Shown one piece after another: positions 17,735 to 27,084 of a stretch of 64,000 bases of DNA. The position numbers and the translations under genes were made by a program. The notes under the pieces are model-generated. The model saw only the letters and a list, made by a program, of their open reading frames with translations, was not told the origin of the DNA and searched no databases. Each line of letters opens with the position of its first letter. Within the stretch, counting starts at the first letter, position 1. The stretch is taken from positions 620,001-684,000 of the forward strand of contig NZ_VSRN01000001.1 of assembly GCF_008369915.1 (NCBI RefSeq). Reading direction: 5' to 3'. The stretch comes from Dyadobacter sp. UC 10. GTDB lineage: Bacteria; Bacteroidota; Bacteroidia; Cytophagales; Spirosomataceae.

Positions 17735-20257
17735 TTATGTTTTCAGATTGCCCATTAACGGGTCCGTGATACTTTCTTTTCCTGTTTCCACGTGTCCGGC
17801 ATATCTTCTGATCAGGTCAGAGTTCCCAATTTTCAGGCTTACGTCGTACCAGTTGTGGCTTTTTTTGAGTGTCTTCACCGCAACCGACTTCCCCCCAGCC
17901 GATACTTTCAGTTCAAGTGGCTGGTCGCCGTAAGCCTGATCCAGCACCGAAACCTGCAACGCATTTGTGCTTCGGTTATAGATCGTAAACTGTAAATCGC
18001 CGTTTGGCTTGCCCGATTTGTCGTTGCTGTATGCACAGGTAACAGCCACATCCAGTCCATTTTTGTCTCCCGCAAATTCGCGGTAAAAACCATTGGGACC
18101 GTAAACGCGCAGATGGTATTCACCACCTTTAAAGTCGGCTATTTTCCAGCTTTGCGTCAGGGTATCTCCTGCTTTTACCGCAAAATTCCAGACACGGAGC
18201 TCCTCACCCTGGTAAGTATTGATCGCGTAAATAATAAAAGGCGCGCCAGCAGATTTGTTTCCGAAAGCCTTTTTGCCTGCATGCAGGCTGATCTCGAATG
18301 CACCTTTATCTTTTGATAAACCACCTTCCGCATACAGTTCGTACGGGATCGCGCAGGAAGGTCTTGTACCTGGCTCCTGCTTTGGCAAATGTGCAGAACG
18401 CAATGCATCCTTGTTAATCTCCGCTATTTCACCAGCCGAAAGTGCCTTGAAATTCGAAGGCGCTTCGCGGAATTGTGCCTTGTGGATCAAAGTAACAAAT
18501 TCATCGCGATTGACCGGTTTCGGCTTTTCATAAGCAGATGCATCAAAAGGCTGAAAAACGGTACTGATATTGCCGCAGATCGTTCGCCTCCACTCCGAGA
18601 TATTGGTTTCCCTGACGCTCTTTTTCGATTTGTGACTGGTAAATTCTTCCAGAAACTGGATAATGGAGGTATGGTCAAAAACCTGCGAACAAACTTTTCC
18701 CCCGCGCGACCAGGGTGAAGCTACTACCAGCGGCACCCTGAAACCCAGCCCGATCGCCCCTTCCCGCGCATTACCTTTGGGTACCTGCGATTGGTCCTGC
18801 TCAAGCGTCACATATTCGGCTTTGATATCAATACCCTCCGATACTTTCCCTGAATCGGGCTTAAAAGGATTTGGGATCGAAAATGGCGGCACGTGGTCGT
18901 AGTAGCCATCATTTTCGTCATAACATAAAATAAAAATGGTCTTCTTCCATACCTCCGGATTTTTGGTCAGGATATCGAGCGTTTCTGAAACGTACCATGC
19001 GCCATACCAGGGTGCCGAGGGATGATCCGAGAAGTTTTGCGGCGCTGCCAGGTAGGATACCGCCGGCAGTTTGCCTTCATTTACATCTTTGCGAAACTGA
19101 TAAAAAATGTCGCTTTTGGGAACCTGAACTGTCTTTTTCTCTCCGTTTTCCTCGTAGGTAACCGTGCTTAGTTTAAGATAATCGGGATCATTTCTGTTGG
19201 TTACGAATGCGCGCTCATGCAGGCTGCGTTCGGTCACTGACAGTTTTTTCAGATTTTCTTCACTGTATTGCGCCAGGTCCGCCTCGTATTTTTCTACCAA
19301 CGCGACCTTGTTGTCGAAGCTTTTAGTCAGCTTGGTTTTTTCGTCACCCGTGGCAGCGGCCAGCTTTTCTTTCAGTCCGGGCATTTCATTTTTCAGTTTC
19401 TCCACTTCCGCCTTTGCATACCGGATATAGTCAGCCGAAGATTTGACGTGGTATTGCGCGTACCTTTCAAGCGGATTACAACCGAAATTACTCAGCCACG
19501 AACCCAGCCCGGGGTGAAACTGCATGATCGCGCCGATCTCATTCTGGTAAAATTTCCACGGAACACCCACTTCTTCCATCCGCTCGGGGAAGGTCTTCCA
19601 TTTCACGGGTTTATTAATGGAAAAATAGCTGTTGCGTACCACCGCCAGTGAGTCAATGCTGGGCTCCTCGCGGATCGTGCCCGACCACAGGTAGTAACGG
19701 TTGGGATGCGTGGGCGTCATCGACGAGCAGAAGTTCTGATCGCAGATGGTGAATGCATCGGCCAATGCATAGTAAAATGGCAGATCTTCCCGGTCGTAAT
19801 AGCCCAAAGTAAGCGGCATATCGGAGTATTCCTTGTGCCCCGACCGCTTCGAGGCGAGCCATTTATCATATTTGCCGCCATTGTAAGCATCCACCTGCGA
19901 CTCACGCGAATGTGGCAGATCGTGCATCCAGGTGGCTTTGGTGTTTTTGATATCCAAATGGAAGGGAGCATAAGTATCCCCTTTATTGTCTGTCTGCAAC
20001 CAGACCTTATTTTTATTCGGCAGGTTAATGGCGCGCGGGTCGTTGAAACCTCTTACTCCCTGCAACCTCCCGTACGCGTGATCAAAAGACCGGTTTTCCT
20101 GCATTAATATCACCACATGCTCGGCATCAAGATAAGTGGTACCAGGGTCCGGATGGATCGCCATTGCGCGTTGCACAGACTCGGGCAGGAACCCCATCAT
20201 GCCGGCGCCGCCCGATAACAGGGCAGCCTTTTTTAAAAATGCTCTTCTCGAATCCAT
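17735..20257 (-). CDS. phosphocholine-specific phospholipase C, Tat-exported
   Basis: I place the start at the ATG at 20257 because the twin-arginine signal (SRRAFLKKAALLSGG) follows it directly; the frame is open 17 codons further up. The 840-residue protein belongs to the alkaline-phosphatase superfamily phospholipase C group. ENRSFDHAYG near residue 60 carries the catalytic-site signature, and FILCYDENDGYYDHVPP and the PLVVASPWSRGG segment complete the metal site. Two C-terminal beta-sandwich domains, typical of this family, follow after about residue 600. It cleaves phosphatidylcholine or related lipids outside the cytoplasmic membrane and could supply phosphate or choline. It is a single gene, divergent from the HPP gene. 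Confidence 0.93.
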   Translation of the reverse strand: MDSRRAFLKKAALLSGGAGMMGFLPESVQRAMAIHPDPGTTYLDAEHVVILMQENRSFDHAYGRLQGVRGFNDPRAINLPNKNKVWLQTDNKGDTYAPFHLDIKNTKATWMHDLPHSRESQVDAYNGGKYDKWLASKRSGHKEYSDMPLTLGYYDREDLPFYYALADAFTICDQNFCSSMTPTHPNRYYLWSGTIREEPSIDSLAVVRNSYFSINKPVKWKTFPERMEEVGVPWKFYQNEIGAIMQFHPGLGSWLSNFGCNPLERYAQYHVKSSADYIRYAKAEVEKLKNEMPGLKEKLAAATGDEKTKLTKSFDNKVALVEKYEADLAQYSEENLKKLSVTERSLHERAFVTNRNDPDYLKLSTVTYEENGEKKTVQVPKSDIFYQFRKDVNEGKLPAVSYLAAPQNFSDHPSAPWYGAWYVSETLDILTKNPEVWKKTIFILCYDENDGYYDHVPPFSIPNPFKPDSGKVSEGIDIKAEYVTLEQDQSQVPKGNAREGAIGLGFRVPLVVASPWSRGGKVCSQVFDHTSIIQFLEEFTSHKSKKSVRETNISEWRRTICGNISTVFQPFDASAYEKPKPVNRDEFVTLIHKAQFREAPSNFKALSAGEIAEINKDALRSAHLPKQEPGTRPSCAIPYELYAEGGLSKDKGAFEISLHAGKKAFGNKSAGAPFIIYAINTYQGEELRVWNFAVKAGDTLTQSWKIADFKGGEYHLRVYGPNGFYREFAGDKNGLDVAVTCAYSNDKSGKPNGDLQFTIYNRSTNALQVSVLDQAYGDQPLELKVSAGGKSVAVKTLKKSHNWYDVSLKIGNSDLIRRYAGHVETGKESITDPLMGNLKT

Positions 20258-20406
20258 GTCAAAGGTTTTGGTAATGGACTTTAAATAAAGCAGGTTTTTG
20301 TATTTCAATACTTAGTGTTAATGATAAGATAACAGCGCATAAAGCGCAGTTAACAATCATTTAGCATTTACGGACTTCGCCGGGCCGTACGGATCGCAAA
20401 AAATCG

Positions 20407-20414
20407 TAATTTTG
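20407..20414 (+). promoter_or_regulatory. predicted -7 element for the HPP-ClC genes
   Basis: TAATTTTG matches the Bacteroidota -7 consensus TAnnTTTG and lies 43 bp before the ATG I chose for the HPP gene. I see no clear TTG at the usual -33 distance, so the assignment is tentative. Confidence 0.4.
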
Positions 20415-20457
20415 CGGCTCAATTGAAAATGCATTGAGAAAGCGGATACGAAAGCAT

Positions 20458-21015
20458 ATGCGCATGGCGCGATATGTGATTTACAAAGAAACACTGGTCG
20501 ACACCAAAGACCATTTCTGGACTTTTTTAGGATCTTTCGCAGGCATAGCCCTGATTGGTTTCTTCAACAACAACCTGTTTTCGACGACCGACAGCGTATT
20601 TCTGATCGGATCGTTCGGCGCCTCCTCCGTCCTGATTTATGGGATCGTCAACAGCCCGCTTGCCCAGCCCCGCAACCTGATCGGTGGCCATTTGGTCTGC
20701 GCCATTGTGGGTGTTACCGTCCACAAGCTTATACCCGGCAACATCTGGCTGGCCTCGGCATTCGCGGTATCCATTTCGATCGTGCTCATGCAGATTACCC
20801 GTACGCTGCACCCGCCGGGCGGCGCTACTGCTTTGATAGCCAACATCGGCTCCGAAAAAATTACCAGCCTGGGCTTCACCTACGTGCTCAGTCCTGTACT
20901 GACCGGCGTATTGATCCTGCTGCTGATCGCACTCTTTGTCAACAACATGGCACCCAACCGCCATTACCCAAAAAATAAAAACTGGTACAAGATCTGGAAC
21001 CGTCGTTACCGATAG
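20458..21015 (+). CDS. HPP-family membrane protein
   Basis: A 185-residue integral membrane protein with four hydrophobic segments and the family signature LHPPGGATAL (HPPGG at 118-122). I use the ATG at 20458; a TTG at 20434 would add eight basic residues and an ATG at 20464 would remove two. HPP proteins are small membrane proteins; some in cyanobacteria and plastids have been linked to nitrite transport, but bacterial members are mostly untested. The gene is 14 bp upstream of a ClC-type channel on the same strand, so both may handle inorganic anions. It lacks the CBS domains that some relatives carry. Confidence 0.88.
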   Translation: MRMARYVIYKETLVDTKDHFWTFLGSFAGIALIGFFNNNLFSTTDSVFLIGSFGASSVLIYGIVNSPLAQPRNLIGGHLVCAIVGVTVHKLIPGNIWLASAFAVSISIVLMQITRTLHPPGGATALIANIGSEKITSLGFTYVLSPVLTGVLILLLIALFVNNMAPNRHYPKNKNWYKIWNRRYR

Positions 21016-21029
21016 CCAGTTTATTAATT

Positions 21030-22304
21030 ATGACTGTAAATTCATACCGAATCAAAAAATCACGGCGCGTCGCAGCCGTACTCCTTGCGGCATCTGTTAC
21101 GGGGGTATTGTCCGCATTAGTCGCCGATACGTTAAAAGTTGCAACTGAGCATTACGAAGAACTTTTCCTCGAAAGCATCCACCACAGGCCTTACCTGATT
21201 TTTATCCTGCCTTTTATCGGACTGGCAACGATATATGTACTGAGGCATTTTTTGTTCCGGAACAAAGCCAACAAGGGGATCAGGGAAGTGATGGACACGA
21301 TTAATAAAGACGCGCATATGCTGCCGGCGTACAAAATCCCCTCCCATTATTTCAATGGACTGCTCACAGTGGTATTCGGTGGCTCCACGGGAATTGAAGT
21401 GTCTACGGTCGTTTCTACAGCGGCTATCGGTGCCTTATCGTCACGAAAAGCAGGTTTTCTGAAAAAGTACCGGACCGACCTCATCTGCTCGGGCCTTGCG
21501 GCAGGCCTTACCGCCCTTTTTAATGCTCCTTTTGCCGGATTTTTGTTCGCTTTTGAAGTTTTTACCAGGCGCCGGAGCAAGCTGCACCATGTGAGTGTGA
21601 TCACTGCGATCGTGACTTCCTGGCTGATCACGCACTTCCTGTTCTACAAGCCTTTGTTCGAGTTCAAAATCCAGGCCTGGCATATGCAGGCACTTCCCTA
21701 TATGCTATTGCTGGCCGTTTTGGCGGGATTGAATGCGGTTTATCTGACCAAATGCGTTTTGTTTTTCAAGAAGCTTTTCGGTTCCTTTCAGAACGATATG
21801 GTTAAGATAGCAGTAGGCTCGCTATCGATCTCGGTGCTCGTTTTTATGTTTCCCGGACTTTACGGAGAAGGATATGCGGGAATCAAGACTGCGATCGCAA
21901 CCACTAACCTTACCTCGCTTGCATTGCTGACGCCTTTGCTGATGGTCATGCTGCTGAAACCGGTGGCGACTTCGGTGACATTAGGAGCCGGTGGCGATGG
22001 CGGCGTTTTTGCACCCAGCCTGTTCATCGGCGCATTTTTGGGCCTGATCGTCAGCCATATTCTCAATTTCTATTTTGACCTCGGGCTGGTCCCGATCAAT
22101 TTTGTAGTAATAGGAATGGCAGCTGTATTGAGCGGCAGCATACATGCACCTTTCACGGCCATTTTTCTGGCTTGCGCAATCGCCGACAGCTATGTGCTCT
22201 TTGTGCCGATCGTTCTTGCCTGCCTTATTTCGAGATGGGTTGCCGGCATCATCCTGCCTTATTCGGTGTATACTTACCGTCCGGCTGTTAGACCAGTTTC
22301 CTGA
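21030..22304 (+). CDS. ClC-type chloride channel family protein without gating glutamate
   Basis: A 424-residue membrane protein with about ten hydrophobic helices. The third selectivity motif is intact (GDGGVFAPSLFIGAFLG), while the second, usually GxEGP, reads G118-S-T-G-I122, so the gating glutamate is Thr120 here. In exchangers of this family that glutamate moves protons, and its loss gives proton-uncoupled anion conduction. The C-terminal tail is short, with no CBS pair. It follows an HPP membrane protein by 14 bp. Members with this altered motif occur in other Bacteroidota as far as I recall, so this is probably a real subfamily rather than a damaged gene. Confidence 0.9.
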   Translation: MTVNSYRIKKSRRVAAVLLAASVTGVLSALVADTLKVATEHYEELFLESIHHRPYLIFILPFIGLATIYVLRHFLFRNKANKGIREVMDTINKDAHMLPAYKIPSHYFNGLLTVVFGGSTGIEVSTVVSTAAIGALSSRKAGFLKKYRTDLICSGLAAGLTALFNAPFAGFLFAFEVFTRRRSKLHHVSVITAIVTSWLITHFLFYKPLFEFKIQAWHMQALPYMLLLAVLAGLNAVYLTKCVLFFKKLFGSFQNDMVKIAVGSLSISVLVFMFPGLYGEGYAGIKTAIATTNLTSLALLTPLLMVMLLKPVATSVTLGAGGDGGVFAPSLFIGAFLGLIVSHILNFYFDLGLVPINFVVIGMAAVLSGSIHAPFTAIFLACAIADSYVLFVPIVLACLISRWVAGIILPYSVYTYRPAVRPVS

Positions 22305-22310
22305 TAGTCG

Positions 22311-22979
22311 TCAGTCGTTTTTCAGAGTGGCAGAAAGTTCAAAAAGCCGCGAGGAAAGCTCGTGATGGTCTTTAATGCCCAATTTTTTGTAAATAGTAGT
22401 TTTACAAATACTCACACGGCCGGGCGTAATGCGCAGGCGCCGGGCGATCTCCGTCACGCGCAGGCCTCTTGAAATCTCCCTGGCAATTTCCAGCTCTCTG
22501 CTGGTCAGCGGGAAGCCCTCTGCCCCGGGATTGATCATGATTTTTGAATCCGGCATAAAGTGGGCGATGATCTTTTGTACTGCTTTCTGACAAACATAAG
22601 GCTGCCCGGCTGCCGTACATTCAATGCAGCGGACCAGCTGGTCCGGCGCCGATTCCTTCAGTACGAAACCACCTACACCTTTGTACAGAAAATCGAGGCC
22701 TGCCCGAAATTCGCTTTTGTCGCAATACACGATGATCTTTTTAGGATCCCAGGCATTGGCCTTCCTGAGTTTGTCAAATATCAGGGGATATATGGATCTG
22801 GGATTGATACAGATTACAACGATATCAGCCGTGAAGCCTGCCAGATTTGCCTTTTCCGCCGGGTTAACGGTTTCTATTTGTGCAGCAACCTTCCCCGACA
22901 GCAATGCGGTCAAAAACTCCTTTATACCCCTCGCGGTTACCGGGTGGTCTTCCAAAATAAGAATGTTCACTGAATCCAT
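22311..22979 (-). CDS. LuxR-type response regulator with atypical receiver
   Basis: The start at 22979 gives MDSVNILILEDHP, the normal beginning of a receiver; the frame is open 25 codons further but those do not look like protein. The receiver has the acidic pair E10-D11 and the lysine K108, but the phosphoacceptor position, normally Asp in DIxLP-like text, is Cys57 (DIVVICINP). The C-terminal HTH (LTSRELEIAREISRGLRVTEIARRLRI and following) is normal. It therefore should bind DNA but cannot be phosphorylated in the usual way. It lies 71 bp downstream of the T9SS protein gene on the same strand and ends seven bases from the convergent ClC gene. Confidence 0.9.
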   Translation of the reverse strand: MDSVNILILEDHPVTARGIKEFLTALLSGKVAAQIETVNPAEKANLAGFTADIVVICINPRSIYPLIFDKLRKANAWDPKKIIVYCDKSEFRAGLDFLYKGVGGFVLKESAPDQLVRCIECTAAGQPYVCQKAVQKIIAHFMPDSKIMINPGAEGFPLTSRELEIAREISRGLRVTEIARRLRITPGRVSICKTTIYKKLGIKDHHELSSRLFELSATLKND

Positions 22980-23050
22980 ATTAATTGCAGCCGGTTCTAT
23001 TAAAAAATTGCGCGGCCACCTGGTTACCCCTGCGGCCACGCGTTCATTTA

Positions 23051-26000
23051 TCACGGCTTGACTATTTTTAAGTTACTTTGTTGCATTTGCTTCCCTGATA
23101 CCCGAAGCAGATAGGTACCGCTGGCAAATGACTGAATGTCAATTTGTTCATCTCCAACCTCTGTGATCACAGTCTTCACAAGCCTCCCTGACACGTCAAA
23201 TATTTCAACCCTTGATCCGGCCGGAAGCGCCTTTATTTTCACAAAATCAATGGCTGGGTTCGGCAGGGCTACAAAAGGCATTTTCGGAACGCTTACGTAA
23301 ACGATCGAGGAGTAAGCAAAGGTCCCATCCCGGTCAATCTGCCGGAGCCGGTAATATTGCTTTGCACTTTCGGGTTCAAGGTCTGTAAACTGATATTCTC
23401 TGGTACCATTACCAGGTTTGGCTGCGACGAAACCGATCCGAAAGAACCGCTTGCCGTCAGAGCTTCTTTCAAGTTCGAAACCGAGGTTATTAACTTCTGA
23501 GGCCGTCGTCCAGGAGAGCAGGACAGTGCCATTTTCTTCTTTTGCATCAAAGTCGGTCAATACTACCGGTAAGTTGTTGCAGCTACCTGCGTCGAGCACC
23601 TGGTTATCAGTATAGCCTCCGCAGCCGGGTACATTCACAGTTGCCTTGTAATCACCGTAGTCGGCCGCTGAAAAGGAAGGAAAGTCGAGTATGCTTGTCG
23701 TATTTTCCAGCACGACGCCATTTTTCTCCCATACATAACTTGCACCGTCTACCTTATTGACATACAGCTGGAACTTTTCACCGTCACACGCATTGCCGAT
23801 GTGCCTCACATGAGCGGGCGCAATGGTGGAGAAGCTTTTACTGGCCGAAATACCAGAGCCGCACTGATCTGTCGCCAGGATCGCGTAGCTCTGATCCGGG
23901 TTGAGTCCGGAAAACAATGGGTCTGTCTGTGTGGCCAGCGGGGTGCCTTCCGCCGTAGAACCCGCATAGAGTTTGTAGTTAAACGGTGCAACACCGCCCA
24001 GCACAATCACAGAAATAGCGCCGTTTCCATCCCCGCAATCCCTGAAAAGCGAGGGGGTGATATCCATTGTGATTTTAGGAACGACAACGCTTCTGGTAAC
24101 CGGGCAGCTTGCCGGTATTTTGTGGAGGTTTCTATAAAAATTGTGGGAAAACCGAAGCGTGTACTCCCCTTCCTGCACGCCTGCAAACTTCACAGCGCCT
24201 TCCACCCGGCCGCCATTGTCGCTATAAGGCAAAGGCGAGTTGGTATTGCCAAGGGTTACCTGGGTGGTTTGCACTACCCTCCCCGCGCTGTTCACAAGCT
24301 CAACTTTAAAAATGTTCCTTTCCTGATAGGCTGTACTCGTCGATGTGGCCGACATAAACGGTGCGTTGGACAGCGAAACCGTCAGGTCTGCATTGTTGCA
24401 GGATGCTTCGGTCGTCACATTTTCAATCGCAAACTGGTGTGGGCGGCTCAGGGTGATGGTATTGGTATATTCCTGGCCACAGGCATTGGTTACTTTATAT
24501 GAATATGTACCGGGGAGGAGATCGCTGATCTGTGAAACATACTGGTTTCCATTATCCTTTCCCAGGTCGGTGGTATAGCTCGTTGTCGTAACAGGAATGG
24601 CAGGCTGGCCCTCGGGCACGGAGGTAAATTCGAGCGTAACGGTTTCACCTATTACAGGCGCATTTTTCCATTTGATATACATTCCTGTATTGCCATTGCA
24701 GGCAAAATTGTTCATTTCAGTCGCAGGAAAGCTATTATCGCAGGCTGGTACAAATGTCGCCTGGCAGGTATTCTGCGTGTCGGTGTTGCCGCAGTACTGA
24801 AACCTGGGCGTGTACCTGGCTACCGCCGTACTGCACGGAACTGTCAATACCTCACTCTGATTGTGCCATGTTGCTCCGTTATCGAGGCTGTAATTAAAGT
24901 CATCTGTGTAGTAGGTGATCAGCGGCTCCATTGTAAACGCCCCTCCTGCTTCCACCGGCGCAACCGGGCATTCGGTGTGGCAAGTCTGGTTGCTGAAAAA
25001 GCGATTGGCGAGTGTCTGATTGTACCCGATCGTGGGGCCGGCACAGGACTGTCCTACACTTGCGTTGATATGCAATTGTTCGTTTTCAGGCGCTTTGTAA
25101 GCTGCTTTCAGGGAAGTAAATACTGTCCCGCAGTTGTCGATGAATTCGAGATAATAACTACCCAGCTGTCCTGCATTGATCATGCTGGTAATATCCTTGT
25201 CCGGGACAAATGCCGGCGAGCCAAACTGGGTAGTTGAAGTGATATTAATAACGTCCGAAGTACCATCGGGATAATGTGTAATGAGCTGCCCGGGCAAACT
25301 CATATTAGTAGCTGCCGGAGAACTGATAAACGAGCGTCGCTTCAGGGTATATCTGGTCACAGAGCCACAAAGCGAATCTATTTTCCCAAATGCGCTGCCA
25401 CTCGCCGAGCATTGAAAAGTTGTTCTGAAAGGGCCGGAAGCAGTAGCAGAAGGGATATCGACCTGCCTCGTAATGAAATTTCCACAGGCATCCATAATGC
25501 GGACGTAATAGCGGCCGGGGGCAAGATTGTCGAACACATTGGCTGACTGCGCAGCAGCCGGAGCGGAGGGATCAGGCTGATCGGCGTTGAGGGATGAAAC
25601 GAGCTGGTAAGACCTGGCACCAAATCCGCCGGTGGCTGTGACCGTAAATCCCCCGTTGTTGCAGTATGCTGTCCGGATATTGCTGATACTGGCCTGAAGT
25701 TGTACATAATTTCCACCGATCGTCACTGATTTCGTGAGTGGCGAAGTGACGGTTCCCCCGCAATTATACCGGATACCAACCGTGTACGTGCCCGGGTAAA
25801 TGTTATTAAAAATGTTGCTGTTCTGATATTTAACAAGTGGCTGGCTTGGGTTGCTGCTGGCGGTGATCGCATATTCAATAGTTGCTTCGGCAGACCCTCC
25901 TCCTGTTACATTGCTGACGGTAATGCTTCCGTTATTGATACAGGTTGAATTGGCGGATGAAACCGTTGCCGAAACGGGCGGATCACATTGGGCGAGGACC

Positions 26001-26071
26001 GGAATACTGTTTGTAAGAAGCGTAAGTACTGCGATGAACAGTACAGACTGGCGTAGTAAAGTTTTTTGCAT
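23051..26071 (-). CDS. large secreted protein with T9SS type A sorting signal
   Basis: The start at 26071 leads directly into a signal peptide (MQKTLLRQSVLFIAVLTLLT to about residue 28); 1006 residues. The body consists of several cysteine-containing, beta-rich stretches of 80-100 residues with the recurrent pattern of a short glycine-rich loop plus YxxxxxDxCG (for example YYVRIMDACGNF and YAILATDQCGSG), like SprB-type and other gliding/adhesion proteins. Before the end comes an FN3-like segment (LTDFDAKEENGTVLLSWTTASEVNNLGFE is its landmark region), then a T9SS C-terminal domain (PNPAIDFVKI to the end, about 75 residues). It is exported and probably fixed to the cell surface. An FNR-like promoter lies upstream. 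Confidence 0.9.
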   Translation of the reverse strand: MQKTLLRQSVLFIAVLTLLTNSIPVLAQCDPPVSATVSSANSTCINNGSITVSNVTGGGSAEATIEYAITASSNPSQPLVKYQNSNIFNNIYPGTYTVGIRYNCGGTVTSPLTKSVTIGGNYVQLQASISNIRTAYCNNGGFTVTATGGFGARSYQLVSSLNADQPDPSAPAAAQSANVFDNLAPGRYYVRIMDACGNFITRQVDIPSATASGPFRTTFQCSASGSAFGKIDSLCGSVTRYTLKRRSFISSPAATNMSLPGQLITHYPDGTSDVINITSTTQFGSPAFVPDKDITSMINAGQLGSYYLEFIDNCGTVFTSLKAAYKAPENEQLHINASVGQSCAGPTIGYNQTLANRFFSNQTCHTECPVAPVEAGGAFTMEPLITYYTDDFNYSLDNGATWHNQSEVLTVPCSTAVARYTPRFQYCGNTDTQNTCQATFVPACDNSFPATEMNNFACNGNTGMYIKWKNAPVIGETVTLEFTSVPEGQPAIPVTTTSYTTDLGKDNGNQYVSQISDLLPGTYSYKVTNACGQEYTNTITLSRPHQFAIENVTTEASCNNADLTVSLSNAPFMSATSTSTAYQERNIFKVELVNSAGRVVQTTQVTLGNTNSPLPYSDNGGRVEGAVKFAGVQEGEYTLRFSHNFYRNLHKIPASCPVTRSVVVPKITMDITPSLFRDCGDGNGAISVIVLGGVAPFNYKLYAGSTAEGTPLATQTDPLFSGLNPDQSYAILATDQCGSGISASKSFSTIAPAHVRHIGNACDGEKFQLYVNKVDGASYVWEKNGVVLENTTSILDFPSFSAADYGDYKATVNVPGCGGYTDNQVLDAGSCNNLPVVLTDFDAKEENGTVLLSWTTASEVNNLGFELERSSDGKRFFRIGFVAAKPGNGTREYQFTDLEPESAKQYYRLRQIDRDGTFAYSSIVYVSVPKMPFVALPNPAIDFVKIKALPAGSRVEIFDVSGRLVKTVITEVGDEQIDIQSFASGTYLLRVSGKQMQQSNLKIVKP

Positions 26072-26108
26072 TGTGAAGCGGTTTGGATGAACGGAGAGAA
26101 TGAATGAA

Positions 26109-26154
26109 CAAATGTAGTCCGCTACCATGCGCCCTGTCATTGATGTTAATCAAG
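26109..26154 (-). promoter_or_regulatory. Crp/Fnr-type promoter of the T9SS protein gene
   Basis: Read on the minus strand, the 16-bp box CTTGATTAACATCAAT (26154-26139) is followed after 22 bp by TACATTTG (26116-26109), a perfect TAnnTTTG. The start of transcription would be near 26105, giving a leader of about 35 nt. Box and spacing match the four units at 31.1-32.7 kb, with one extra base in the spacer. Confidence 0.65.
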
Positions 26155-26204
26155 GATTTCGGATGCATTTAAAATTTCCATTTCCCGCTCAGAATCGCTT
26201 TTTT

Positions 26205-26249
26205 ATTGATAAAAATCAATGTTCACAATACCGACGCCCCCTACCTTTG
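26205..26249 (+). promoter_or_regulatory. Crp/Fnr-type promoter pointing antisense into a response regulator gene
   Basis: A perfect box, ATTGATAAAAATCAAT (26205-26220), is followed on the plus strand after exactly 21 bp by TACCTTTG (26242-26249). The predicted start near 26253 lies 39 bp before the 3' end of the minus-strand response regulator at 26292, so the RNA would be antisense to it. The box may also act on the divergent T9SS promoter. Confidence 0.55.
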
Positions 26250-26291
26250 CCCCTGTCCTGTTTCACACTGCACATCAACGACGCTTAAAAG

Positions 26292-26951
26292 TTAATCCTG
26301 CAAAAACCGCATATACTCTTTCAACTCCAGCACATTGGTAACACCCAGCTTCTGGAAAATTTTCAGCTTATACATCGCGACAGCCGAAGCCGAGAGCGCC
26401 AGCTGATTACCGATTTCCCTTGCGTTCAGCCCTTTTACCAGCAACTGCGAAATGTCCAGCTCCCGGGGAGAGAGATCCTGTAATTGCTTCCGCTGACTCT
26501 TGTCAGGATCCAGCACGTAGTCCATAGTTGCCTGCCGAACTTCCGCGCTGAGATACTTTTTACCACTTAAAACTGTCTGGATTCCCTCGATCAGTGATTT
26601 ATGCGGAGCGGTTTTGGACACGTAACCGTCGGCGCCTGCCCGCAGGTAGGGCAACGCATACACCTGTTCATTGTAGGAAGAAAACATCAGGATACGCACT
26701 TCGGGCCGCTTGATCCGGATCGTTTCGATCATGGTCAAACGGTCGCCGCCGGGAATATTAATATCGAGAATAATCAGATTGACCACCTCTTTCGAAACAA
26801 TCGTCAGCACCTGATCGAAATGGCTGGCTTCCAGCATCCTTGCTCCCGGAAAGTGAATGGAGAGCAGCTGTTTTGTTCCAAACCTTACAATGTCGTGATC
26901 ATCTGCAATGAGCATGCAAATTGCGTCGAATGTACGTTTCTGGTCCATCAT
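26292..26951 (-). CDS. LuxR/NarL-type response regulator
   Basis: A 219-residue regulator with an intact receiver: acidic residues D17-D18, phosphoacceptor D63 (LIILDINIPGG) and the lysine of YVSKTAP. The HTH output domain (LSPRELDISQLLVKGLNAREIGNQLALSASAVAMYKLKIFQKLGV) ends the protein. In contrast to the atypical regulator at 22.3-23.0 kb, this one can be phosphorylated. The nearest kinase is the propeller sensor kinase at 27.7-30.9 kb, with a Crp-type regulator in between on the other strand; a partnership is likely but not proven. A predicted plus-strand transcript from 26253 would overlap its 3' end. Confidence 0.93.
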   Translation of the reverse strand: MMDQKRTFDAICMLIADDHDIVRFGTKQLLSIHFPGARMLEASHFDQVLTIVSKEVVNLIILDINIPGGDRLTMIETIRIKRPEVRILMFSSYNEQVYALPYLRAGADGYVSKTAPHKSLIEGIQTVLSGKKYLSAEVRQATMDYVLDPDKSQRKQLQDLSPRELDISQLLVKGLNAREIGNQLALSASAVAMYKLKIFQKLGVTNVLELKEYMRFLQD

Positions 26952-27032
26952 AATCTTGCTAAAGGGTAAAGCATCAGGTTGAGCTATAACGTTTGATTGT
27001 GTGCGTGTTGTAGAATAAATTCGCGCGAAAAA

Positions 27033-27047
27033 CTGTAAGATTTACAG
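27033..27047. promoter_or_regulatory. inverted repeat in divergent promoter region (possible operator)
   Basis: CTGTAA-N3-TTACAG lies between the divergent response regulator (start 26951) and the Crp/Fnr-type gene (start 27125). It is 80 bp from the first and could be an operator for either. Its sequence differs from the ATTGAY boxes. Confidence 0.35.
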
Positions 27048-27084
27048 GTAAATGCTCCGATTTTTCCAAGGGCGGTTGCCAGGA

